From assembly GCA_015179125.1 (NCBI GenBank), contig WHVA01000064.1, forward strand, positions 62,001 to 126,000: a DNA stretch of 64,000 nucleotides. The letters run 5' to 3'. The notes beneath the pieces are model-generated. The model was not told the DNA's origin and ran no database searches. It worked only from the letters and a program-made list of their open reading frames with translations. Within the stretch, counting starts at the first letter, position 1. Each line of letters begins with the position of its first letter. Below are positions 20,935-31,050 of this stretch, piece by piece. A program made the translations under genes and the position numbers. This DNA is from Gautieria morchelliformis. Lineage: Eukaryota > Basidiomycota > Agaricomycetes > Gomphales > Gomphaceae.

Positions 20935-22830
20935 ATGCCAGCACTCCAAATGAGAGCCAGCAGCCAACAGACAGTCACCAAAAGCAGAGCCGAGCTGATA
21001 GCAGATCCATATGTGTCAGTCCACACCAAAGAGCAAGCACGTGCCTTCCTATACAAACAGGGCTTCATCGCCAGAGACAGCCCAGTGACAACAAAGCAAC
21101 TCAGTTACATCCTGCTCTCCCTCGCCCACAGCTCCATGGGCAAAGTGCTCGAAAAGGGCACAAGATCAGTTGTCATCCTGATGAGTGATGAGGCGGCTAG
21201 GGATTTGAGCGTAGCAGTGATGCACTACATCGAGAAAAATTTGGCGCCAGTGCTCAATAAATTCGAGTTGATAGTGGAGGCTGCGTGCAAGATCACTGAC
21301 AACTCTAAAAACATGAAGGACGAGGCAAATGTGGCGGTAGAGGAAGTATGCAGCATACAGAGGATAAGGAGCGAAGTGAGGGCAGAGCAGACAGTGGAGA
21401 ACACATATGCAGCAGTGCTCAAAGATAACGTCCCATTGTCACACCCTAGTAACCTGGCCAGAGCGAAGGCCAGAGAGTTTCAAATACTGATAGATAAGGA
21501 TCCAAGAGCAGAACACAACGTGCTGGGAAACCTCATGGAATGGGAGCTAGTAGCCAAGGCCAACCAGGCCCTGGAGCAGCTGGAAGGCATCAGCATCAAC
21601 ACTGACATCAGCTTTGTAGGAGCCAAGATACTAGCCAATGGGGGGTGGTATATGAGCTCAACACACCAACAGCTGCCAAGTGGGTACAAGCGAATAAGAT
21701 GCAGCTTGTGCACAGGCTAGGCAGCACATCGGTGATCAAAGACTGAGCAGTCGTGGTGTTGGTGAGTACATCCCAATAACACATGCCCCAAAGGCCATGG
21801 GGGAGCTCAGGAAAATCAAAAGGGACTTCAGGCTGCCCAGCGATATGTTGATATTGATGAGGTGGATCAAGCCAGTGAGCCAAAGGGTGCAAGGGCAGTG
21901 GTTGGCCCACCTGATAGCTAAGTTTTCCTTTCTACAGGCTGCAAACCAAAGTATATGGGAAGGGTTTCAGGAAAGCACACCTAGGCAAGGAGAATGAAGA
22001 GGGAGCCAAAGAGGTGCCTGAAGTGCCAAAAGCTGAACACGAGACACATGGCAGTGGAGTACACAGGAGAGGATGTCTGCGGGTCATGCAGGGGGGTGCA
22101 GAGGACAGTGGAGTGTGAGGAGACCGACACGGCTCAATTCAGATGTGTGAACTGTGACATGAATGGCCATGCATCATGGGACCGAATGTGCCCAGGTTCA
22201 TGTCAGCATGCCATACCATTGAGAAAGCAGACCCCAAAGGCACATACAAATACTTCCCCAACAAGCAACCCTGGATGTAGGAGCAGCATGACCAGACAGG
22301 GCAAACAACTAGTGTGGAGGTTTTCCCCCAGCAGTAGCCAATCCCACAAGAAAACAGCAGGGGGAGAACACAACAGCCACAGGCCCACACCACTCAGGGC
22401 AGCGATCACAGGATCTTGAGAGCTGGGGAGGGGAGCAGAGGCAGACCCAACATGAACCCCACAGCGGGGCACAGGGATCAGTGGTGGAACACACGGAGCA
22501 CCAGGCAGGCAATGCTGGATGAGTACAAGCCCAGGGGGGATCAGTGAGAGGACATCGACAGCCACCCTCACAGCACACAGACTAGATGAACAGGGGTGAG
22601 AACAGGATAACACAATTACGGATTAGACAACAAAACACGAATAAATCCTCAACAGCCACTGTGGATCTGCTGTCTGCTGCTACACCTGACAAGTATGACA
22701 TCATCGCCGTACAGGAGCCCTACATAGATTTCCTCAGGAACACTCAACAACCCCCCACTAGTACACAGTCTACCCCAAGACCCACTACATTGATAGGCAG
22801 AAGAGCGGCGGTGTCTGAAAGATAGGCAGG
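20935..22830 (+). mobile_element. Non-LTR retrotransposon (Tad1-like), 3' end missing
   Basis: ORF1 starts at 20935 (MPALQMRASSQQ) and runs 261 codons to a stop at 21720. The coding signal continues through at least two frame changes (MGELRKIKRDFRLPSDM near 21797) to a cysteine-rich nucleic-acid-binding tail (CLKCQKLNTRHMA, CGSCRGVQRTVEC, CVNCDMNGHASWDRMC, 22015-22195) and KYFPNKQPW, as in fungal LINE ORF1 proteins. ORF2 begins at 22586 with LRIRQQNTNKSSTA, LLSAATPDKYDIIAVQEPYI, the start of the APE endonuclease, and is lost after about 22830. No reverse transcriptase is present. Confidence 0.75.
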
Positions 22831-22859
22831 GAAGAGAACACATCTTGTTCTAAACCACC

Positions 22860-24089
22860 ATGTCTTCTAACGTCGATTTCTCCAAAATGACGAGTGCTGA
22901 AATGAAGCAGCACTTCACTGATATGGTTGCGCAAAAAGAACTGGTCGAGAAACACAAGGCTGAAGAGCACAAATGGAAAGAGAAAGAATGCCAGGAGGAA
23001 GAGCGCAAGGAGAAGGAGCACAAAGAGAAGGAGGGTTGCGACAAGGAACAGTGGGAAAAGGAGGAGCAGATCCGCGAGGACAAGCGGAAATGCGAGGCAG
23101 CCGCAAAGAAGGCTGCGGAAGAAAAGGCTGCTGTGGAGACGGCAGAAAAATCACAGGTGAGCCAGAAAAGTCCTGTCCATGCTGCAGGTACTGAAAAATT
23201 CCATGTATAAAATTGTTGAATATGAATCCGACAGGGCGTTGGATTTCTCGCCATGAAAGCACGCCTGCTCCTGTGGGCAAAGCAAAAGCAAAAGCAGTCG
23301 TCCCTTCATGGAACCTCATGGAGGAGCAGAAACAGAGGGTGGACAAATTCCAGCAGGCCAGGGCAAATAAAGATCCCCAGATGAGGGAGCTGCAGGAGTT
23401 GGGATCAGTAAATCCTGCAACTGGAAAGCGCAAGGCGCGAGAGGACGATGAAAATGATTGGGCCCCATGCGACCCATGTGAGGCTAGGGGCCTCGATTGC
23501 TTTTGGTCCGACAACCCACAGGAAACCTCCTGCGAGCGATGTCAGGACAAGAGTGGACAGCTGTTCCGTGAGGGTGGAACATGGAAAGAGACAGAAGGTT
23601 GAAACGGGCGGACTTGGCATGCCAAGGTCAAAACCAGGGCTGAGCAGGGGAATTCCGGTGGGATCATTCCCAGTAACTGGAACATCAGAAGCGGCGGTGT
23701 TGAACCGCTACATGATGGTCTTGCCACTCCTGGATATCACGGGATCGCTGCGAATGATAAGGGATCAACAGGGGGAGATTCAGGACATCCTAGTGGATCA
23801 AATAGAGATCCAGCAAAATCTTGTCCTTTCGTTCCAAAACCAGTTGAGCATGATGTCCACTGTCCTGGAGCAGCAGTTGCGGGAAATGAGGTGGAGGAAT
23901 GACTTGGTGAGGGCCAGAATGGGAGTGGAGCCGCAAAAGGCCAGATTCGGGACAGGAGGGGCCCAAGTGTGTTGGTGGAAAAGGTTGTGGAAACGGAAGA
24001 GAGGGTCCAAGTGGAGTTGGACAAGGTTGAATGGGAAGAGGCGGAGAAGGCAGCGGAAGCGAAGAAGAGGGGCAGAGAGGAGACAATGA
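22860..24089 (+). pseudogene. Coiled-coil protein with Cys cluster, probable frameshift
   Basis: Exon 1 (22860-23187, MSSNVDFSKMTSAEMKQ) encodes a very charged coiled coil rich in Lys/Glu. The intron is 23188-23234 (GTACTG..CCGACAG, 47 nt). Exon 2 carries CDPCEARGLDC, a gap, then CERCQDK near 23460-23550, a CxxC..C..CxxC pattern like the Zn-cluster-like motifs of Agaricomycete-specific proteins. Near 23562 the coding frame must change by one base to reach VEHGKRQKVE and the C-terminal helix (IRDQQGEIQDILVDQIEIQQ) that runs to about 24089. The change is either a real lesion or a sequence error. The protein is often annotated as hypothetical in relatives, and no function is known to me. Confidence 0.45.
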
Positions 24090-24210
24090 GGGAGGAGTGA
24101 GGGGACCAAAAAGAACTTGTATATAATTTCTTGAAGTGTCGGAACATAATGTAGCAGAAAATTAATCCAGCTTGAACTTGAACTTGAACCATGGAAGCAA
24201 AAAGAAAGTG

Positions 24211-27200
24211 TCAGAACTGAGGGGTGGGGCCAGGCTTGGTGGTGTATGCCTTGTGGAAATCAGAGACAAGTTCAGAGGTGTGGTCGAGTTCTGTGGTGGA
24301 AACCCAAGAAGTTTCTTCATCTGTGTTTTTGTAGCCTGCCCACTTGACTAGGTACTGGAGTTGGCAGCGGTATTGTCTGTCGAGCTTGGAGTTGAGAATT
24401 TCCGAGATTTCATTTTCCAGTTCTCCGTCGATAATGACTGGTGGAGGCGGAGGTTGTTCGCAATTCGGAATAGTGTTCGGAACTGAGGGTTCAAGCATAG
24501 AGACATGGAATACTGGATGTACTGCGCGCATATTGTCAGGAAGTCTGAGAGTGAAAGAACGACTGCCAGCCTTAGCAATGATCTCGTAAAGGCCAAGGTA
24601 TTTTTCAGAGAGCTTCTTTGAAGGGCGAGTGGGGCGGAAGTTTTCTGCTTTGACAAAGACTTTGTTGCCTATTTCGAATGCCGGTTGCGGAAGATGTTTC
24701 TGATCGGTGGAAGTTTGATATCTCTTTTGGGCAGCAGAAATGTTCTTAGAGGTGTTGGTGAAGGTCGTTGAGTTTCACAATGAAGTCTCGGGCTCTGGCA
24801 GATGCGAGATTGGATTCAGGGTGGATGGCGAGATTTGGGTGGTAGCCCTTGTTGGTGTAGAAGGGTGAAATTCTGGTGGTGGTGGAAGGCACATTGTTGT
24901 AGGCAAATTCCATGAGCAGAAGAAGGTCGGACCAGTTGCTATGTTGGTAGTTGCAATAGACGCGGAGGTACTGCTCGAGGGTCTGATTAGTACGTTCCAT
25001 TTGGACATCACCTTCAGGATGATAACCAGAAGTGAAGTGGAGGTTCATGTCAAGAGCCTTTCCGAGGGTGTGGAAGAAGGAGGACACAAATTCTGATCCA
25101 TGGTCGGAAGTGACATGGGAGGGGATTCCGTGCTTGGAAAAGATGTGGAGCACAAAGAGCTGTGAGAGCTGGGCAGAAGTGATGGTGTTGTAGGTCGGAA
25201 TAAAGATAGACTGCTTTGTGAGGCAGTCAACGATAACTAGAATGGTATCATAGCCAGATGACTTAGGAAGTTTCTCGATGAAGTCCATGGATATCGAATT
25301 GCAGGGTTGTTTCGGGATCAGAAGTTGCTTCAGGAGGCTGTAGGGTTTGTGACATTGAGGCTTGGCACGCATACATGTGGTGCATGACTTGCAGTAGTCT
25401 TGGACCATTGTGCAGAGGAGTGGCCAAGTGTAGGTACGTCAGATGATGTCAAGGGTCTTGTTTTGGCCTTGGTGTCCTGAGAGCAGATGATTGTGGCTTT
25501 GCTGGGGTACACAGAGTCGTAGATCATTGATATCCAGAACGTAGATTCGGGACTTGTAGCAGAGGAATCCATCGGAATCGAGGGACCATCCAGGACTGGT
25601 TGGGTTATTGAGGTGAGTTGCGGAGATGGGGTCAGAATGGAGTGCGGAATGGATGTCGGAATGGAGAGACTTGGTGTCCATGATAATAGAGGCGCGGAGT
25701 AGTGGAAATTGCAATGCTGTGGCATGCAGGGACGATGCTAGCTGCTCGGTCGAGAATACTGGGTGGAATTGTGCAGATTAATGCTGGCATAGTCACTACC
25801 TCCCTCTTTTGGGTAGATGTCCCAACGTCTAGTGAGCACATCAGGTTTTGCTCCGAGCTTTCTGGGGAAGAAGCAGATCACCATGTTAAACTGCGAGAGA
25901 TATTCAGACCAGCGGACTTGACGGCAAGTCAAAATCTTAGTAGTCACGAAATACTCAAGGTTTTTATGATCCATGACAATGTCGATGGGATAAGTTGGAC
26001 CTTTGAGGTAGTGTCACCAAATTTTGAAGGCTTCGAAGATCACAAGTAGTTCCTTATCGTGGACATCGTAGTTGAGTTCCAGGGTGGAAAAGGTGTGGGA
26101 ATGGAAGCCGATCGGATGGATTTCTCCATCGTCGGGGGAAATGATTGAAAGGATGGCAGCTAGCGCATAGTTGGAAGCATTGGTTTTGAGTACAAGTTGG
26201 GCATCAGGAATCCAGAAAACCAGAATAGGAGCCATAGTGAAGGCCACCTTGAGGGTTTTGAATGCTGAATGGCATTCCGGAGTGAAATTCCATGGAGCAC
26301 CCTTCCTGGTGAGATGCGTGAGTGGAACAGTAATGAAGTGTTTTTGCTACCAATAGATAGTAGCTCAACTGAATGCTGTGCCTAATATTTTCAATGCAGT
26401 TGAGCTACTATCTATTGGTAGCAAATACACTTTAATGTCGGAAAGTTATAAATGAAATGTCGGTAAAAGTTGGCAAAGTCAAGGAAAGACTGCACATCCT
26501 TAACACGTCAGGGTTCCGGCCATTCTTGAATTGCCTTGACTTTGTCCTCTGCCATGGTGAGACCTGTTGGAGAGAGGATATAGCCCAGGTATTCGACCGT
26601 GTTGCAATGCCATTCGCATTTCTCTGCTTTTGCGTAGAGGTGGTGTTTGTGGAGATGGTGGAGGACTTTGCGGACATGTTCCCGATGTTCTTCCAGTGTG
26701 TCGGAATAGATGAGGATGTCATCAATGTAGACTACACATACATCGAGGAGGTCGGAATATACGTCGTTCATGAATCGCTGAAAAGCGGCAGGAGCATTGG
26801 TTAGACCAAAAGGCATGACAACCCACTCAAAAGCACTGTAGCAAGTGAGGAAGGTGGTTTTCCACTCACACCTTCTTGGATACGGACAAGGTGGTAAGCA
26901 TGCCGAAGGTCGATTTTGGTGTAGATCTTCACCCTGCAAGGAGTGTTGAGGAGGTCAGAAATGCACAGAAGTGGATATTTGTCCTTCTTAGTGAGGGTGT
27001 TAAGTCTGCGGAAATCGACGCAGAGGCGGAGAGATCCATCCTTCTTCTTGACAAAAAGGACCGGAGCGCCATGCAGAGACAGCAGAGGGTGGATGAAGCC
27101 CATGTTGATATGTTCATCAATGAACTCGTGGAGAGTCTGGAGTTCACTTTGCGAAAGGGAGTAGATCAGTCCAAGGGCGGAGATGCTCCTTCTTCCAAAT

Positions 27201-27780
27201 CTATCTTCAAATCATAAGGTCAATGATCAGCAGGTCTATCAGCTTTGGCTTTGTTGAACACGTCCAGGAAGTCACGATATTCTTCCAGAACTAAGCTCAT
27301 ATCGACCGGAGCAGAAGTCGAGGCAGCACGAGCCTTCACTGAAGCCGAATCAGAGAGGTGAAGCTGAAAAACAGTCGAATCTTCTTGACATTGCAACACA
27401 CGGAACACGGTCATGGTAACGAGAACAATTTGAGGAGCTTCAAGGGGAGGCAGGGATGGAGTTGCTAATGAGGGATCGGAGTGCAGAACTGAATCCACAA
27501 GTGGAGTTGCAGAAGAGGCTTGAGCTATCTTTGCGGACAACATCGGAATAGATGGAAGTTTATCTGGGGTACGGAACTGTATTTGACCCAATGCCCAGTT
27601 AATCAACAGATTATATCGGGTGAGCCAATTGTGTCCTAGTACAATGGAACAGCTAGCATCTAGCGGAGTAACATAAAACGTAACTTCATGGTTGTCCCCA
27701 GTAGCAAACAGATGGACAGGTCTATAACTTGTGAGATTGCCATAGGAGGTTGTTCGGAAACTATAAGAAGTATCAAACTC
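24211..27780 (-). mobile_element. Degenerate Ty3/Gypsy element (second family)
   Basis: Minus-strand pol fragments in the correct order. Protease-like region with VTFYVTPLDASCSIVLGHNWLTRYN (about 27600-27720). RT at 27103-26508 (FVKKKDGSLRLCVDFR, then VVYIDDILIYS). RNase H at 26247-25738. Integrase zinc region and core at 25714-24746 (CTTCMRAKPQCH, SISMDFIEKLP, HVTSDHGSEFVSS). Chromodomain at 24531-24211 (EISEILNSKLD, LQYLVKWAGY). Frames are broken repeatedly, gag and both LTRs are absent, and the 5' end is cut where the AT-rich island begins (about 27780). It differs clearly in sequence from the intact element. Confidence 0.8.
26336..26432. mobile_element. 97-bp foldback MITE inside the RT region
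   Basis: Arms of about 40 bp pair almost perfectly (GCTACCAATAGATAGTAGCT core) around a short loop near 26377-26395. The identical pentamer TAATG stands on both sides (26331-26335 and 26433-26437), a target duplication. Removing the element restores the local pol reading in the TVPLTHLTRKG region. No internal ORF. Confidence 0.75.
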
Positions 27781-28515
27781 TAATATCTCCTTGAAACCAT
27801 TTAAATACTTGGAGTCTATTCTAAACATAATTTGGATTTTAAAACTTTTGGAATTTTTAAAACTTATTTGTACATCATGAAACAAAGCATCTTTTAAGAG
27901 CTGAATAGATTATGAAACACTGTGGTGAGTTAGAACTTTAAGAATTTTAAAAGGTAGACTCCCTTAGATAGTACATTTCATACACATGTATGCCATTGAC
28001 ACCTTTAAATACATACGTGTTACCTCGGAATGGGTGAGTTAACTAGAATATATTTCTATTTGATTCAACATACTAAGAATACCTGGGTGGGTTTGCTTAA
28101 TTAGGAAGGTTGTAGCATGAAAAATCTCCAATAATATCTTACATATTTTACATAGAAAGAACTGCAGTTTAGTTTTTAAAAATGGAGTACCAACAAAAGT
28201 ATTAACAGATATCTATAAACAGAAGGAAATCATATACAATGGATTCTATTAAATGACCTTTAATTGTTTAGCATGTAACATGGAGAACTATTTCCCAGAA
28301 TTGCTTTTTAATGATGGAATAGTTTCAGAAAAGATATCACTATTTAAAGATGGAGTTTTATGGAACATCACTTTTATTAGTAAACATCTGATATTATAGT
28401 AACTCCAAACACCCTCCTTGTAGGACAATATGTTCACTTCATTTAGAAAGAGGTTTAGTCTAGTCAATTATTTCTTTTAGTGCTTCAAAATCTTGGACTA
28501 TTCGTATTTGATACA

Positions 28516-28671
28516 TTATCTGAAAAGGTGTGCATATCCGCCCCTTTTTATCATAAAGGATAGTTGCTGTCCTCCTGGAATATCTACTACTGTAACAACA
28601 CCCCTTATCTCCTCTCCAGTCCTTGGATGTATAAATGTCACCTTATCTCCTACTGTAGGGATATATGACAT
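28516..28671 (-). CDS. 51-residue ORF, SH3-barrel-like composition
   Basis: Minus-strand ORF starting MSYIPTVGDKVTF, then HPRTGEEIRGVVTVVDIPGG and ending GGYAHLFR. The alternation of Val/Thr with Gly turns resembles a small beta-barrel (KOW/SH3-like), but this is only pattern resemblance. The ATG is the first in frame. The codons are AT-biased like the rest of the island. No family recognised. Confidence 0.35.
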   Translation of the reverse strand: MSYIPTVGDKVTFIHPRTGEEIRGVVTVVDIPGGQQLSFMIKRGGYAHLFR

Positions 28672-28875
28672 TGTTGATCCAGCTTGTATATTATATTAAA
28701 CTCAGTTTGTATTCACTTTTTATTTTGACAGGATTCATATAATCACTACAGCTCCTACGCTCTATTAGTTATAGAATCATATGATTATTATCTACAGTTG
28801 CAGAATTCTACTGGGTTTGATGACATACAACATGCTAAGTAAAAACTGATTTCACAAAGTTGTCAATTCACATAG

Positions 28876-30078
28876 ATGAAGGAGACGATGCTCGCTATAA
28901 AATGGATTGTCCATAAGATATCTGCCTTTTTTGGTAGTATCCTAACCTTTGAATCAGATGGTGTCAGGGGACACCCTGTTTTCCATTTCAAGTTCCGACA
29001 CCACACCCAGTTCCGACTCCATTTCCGACTCCGCTTCCAGTTCCGATTCCATCTCCGCCTCCGCTTTCGGAAATGATTCCACTTCTGGGAGAACTTCCAA
29101 CAGTTCTGTTTGCCTTGCCAGTTCCACTCCAATTTCCGACTTCCGCTCTCGGAACAGTGTCGGAAATCAAGCGACTCGCGTAATAGGTGGCATCAAGGGT
29201 TGATCAAGGGTCAGGGAGGTCAGGAGGATGCAGGGTTGATGGCGGGTGCCAAGTGTTGTCCCTGGCTGCGCAGCGTAGTATAATACGGGCTCGCTGACAT
29301 TGGGGGTCCTTAGACTTTTCTCTTTGGATTTCCCCTTGTCAGGTCAGAATCCCCTCTCTTGTATACTCTGTCCATTTATACAGACTTTGGATTTCCCCTT
29401 GTCAGTTGTGTGGTAGTGTGATCTCCACAGCCAGCCAGGGTTGCCCTTACAGATGGTATCAAGGCAATTGGACACAGGTCTGTCATTAAAACGGGAGGTT
29501 TGAAGATAAAAACAGAAACCTTCGTCTGTCATGACAAACATGTTTTCTTGGAAAAATGGTCAGATTTTTCTAGTGGAGAGCTCATTATCCTTCCACAGCT
29601 CTATAGTTCTGATGAGCTATATAGATTAATAATAAAGAGCATCTCAGATTTTATGGTTTCAGAATGGGTGTTAAGTCCTGATTCCCTTTGTATAAGGATT
29701 GCAAGGGTAATATCAACTGGTAAAACAAAGTATCCTTTTGTTGTAGCATATGATAAATATAATAAATGTTGTATATATAATAGTCTAATGAGGGGTATGA
29801 TGTTTGCATTATATTCTACAATGTATTACTCTCAACCAGAAGAGAAAATCATTATTTATGGTATACTCGTATTACAAGATGGAAGAATAAAAGTTTTCAA
29901 AACAACAAATATAGAAATAAGAGGTCGAACCCCTATGATTTTATATAGACCATTTGGTATAAAAATCACAGAAGATTCATTAGAGGTCTGTGACATTGTC
30001 GAATATATGTTTACACATACACTTGAAAGTAGTACAGACCCTGATAATGAAAATTCAATTAACCAGACCAGGGTTTGA
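28876..30078 (+). pseudogene. 235-codon AT-rich ORF split by a solo LTR
   Basis: The frame starts at ATG 28876 (MKETMLAIKWIVHKI), is broken by the LTR at 28962-29451 and resumes at 29457 in the same frame, ending at the stop at 30078. Leaving out the LTR and one copy of its 5-bp duplication gives an uninterrupted reading of 235 codons, strong evidence that this was a protein-coding ORF when the LTR landed. Visible segments include HDKHVFLEKWSDF, YPFVVAYDKYNKC and MILYRPFGIKI. No membrane segment or known domain is recognised. The 3' end overlaps the tRNA-like sequence on the other strand. Confidence 0.6.
28962..29451 (+). repeat. Solo LTR of the intact Gypsy family
   Basis: 490 bp, begins TGTCAGGGGACACC and ends TTGCCCTTACA, with the same TATAATA and AGACTTTTCT elements as the full element's LTRs but with several substitutions and a small insertion near 29215. 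The direct repeat GATGG flanks it (28957-28961 and 29452-29456). It arose by LTR-LTR recombination after insertion. Confidence 0.95.
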
Positions 30079-30131
30079 ACCTGGGACCCCGTGAGTATAT
30101 AGGGTGCTTTACCAACTAAGCTATTTGGTCT
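30061..30131 (-). tRNA. tRNA-like sequence, imperfect
   Basis: On the minus strand the order is tRNA-like: TAGCTTAGTTGGTAAAGCA (D arm, A-box-like), then a T arm CCAGG-TTCAAAC-CCTGG (B-box). The acceptor strands GACCAAA and TCTGGTT pair with one A-C mismatch and a G-U. The anticodon stem pairs poorly (CCCTA against ACGGG) and position 33 is not U in the obvious register, so no anticodon can be assigned. Probably a decayed or organelle-type tRNA. Confidence 0.45.
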
Positions 30132-30241
30132 ATTACGTTTAACAACTTGGTGAGGTAATCTATGAGTCATAAAGTGTAATATAGCAGATAGTCTGACCAA
30201 GGATAAGCTTTATTTAAAAGCTTAGTTTCTACATCTAAATA

Positions 30242-30863
30242 TATCTAACAATAAGAATATTATTATCAATAATTTGCTGATATGAATATCACAGAATACA
30301 AATTGCATAATTTTACCACAGCAAAATAATATGATATAGAGGGAAGGGGTGGGGGGTCACCGACCTTGGGTCTGGATGCCAAACAGTAACATGGCTAACT
30401 GCTTAGGGGGTCCCATGTGGTAAAACTCCCCTCTTCAGCATCACATTTTTACCACGATCATTGATAACATATAGATCAACATATCTTCTCATTAATTATA
30501 TATAAATGTTAAAATATCACCGTTTTGACCCCATATTATTAACAGACCCTGTGCATAAACTGGGAACAGTACATGGGGTCAAAACGGTGATATTTTAACA
30601 TTTATATATAATTAATGAGAAGATATGTTGATCTATATGTTTTCAATGATAGTGGTAAAAATGTGATGCTGAAGAGGGGAGTTTTACCACGCGGGACCCC
30701 CCTAAGCGGTTAGCCATGTTACTGTTTGGCATCCAGACCCAAGGTCGGTGACCCCCCACCCCTTCCCTCTATATCATATTATTTTGCTGTGGTAAAATTA
30801 TGCAATTTGTATTCTGTGATATTCATATCAGCAAATTATTGATAATATTCATGTTGTTAGATA
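30242..30863. mobile_element. Giant hairpin element with ~290-bp arms
   Basis: Arms 30242-30534 and 30573-30863 are reverse complements with few mismatches (for example CACCGTTTTGACCCCAT against ATGGGGTCAAAACGGTG) around a 38-nt loop. The outer ends TATCTAACAA.. and ..TTGTTAGATA are inverted. It has no ORF. AAAT occurs next to both ends, but I could not define a clean target duplication. It is either a foldback transposon or a recombination/replication-derived palindrome in the AT-rich island. Confidence 0.75.
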
Positions 30864-31050
30864 AATTGATTTTTTGTAGTCTATAATATACCTTACAATA
30901 AGGCATAGAGTATGGACATTTTTTTTCTTTTTATTTATGGTAATAGCCATTAATAATCCAATGATTATTACTGGTATATCCCTTAGGAGAATTCATGGAT
31001 AATCCTACACATATGTCAATGGAAATGAAATCCACTAAAAAAAGACATTA

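Larger units (their letters stand above)
27780..31050. other. AT-rich island of foreign or organellar character
   Basis: Composition changes sharply to very AT-rich at about 27780 and back at about 31050. Short ORFs with AT-biased codons lie on both strands (28118-28246 +, 28280-28399 +, 28516-28671 -, 28876-30078 +, and a TM-like stretch followed by KKKK near 30880-30990 on the minus strand), along with a tRNA-like sequence and a giant hairpin. Candidates are a nuclear mitochondrial insertion, an organellar plasmid or remains of an AT-rich DNA virus. No hallmark mitochondrial or viral gene is present to decide. Confidence 0.55.

Noticed and set aside
28962..29451. ORFs inside the LTRs (for example ISSSDTTPSSDSISD)
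   Set aside because: They arise from the TTCCGA-type repeats of U3 and differ in frame between copies.
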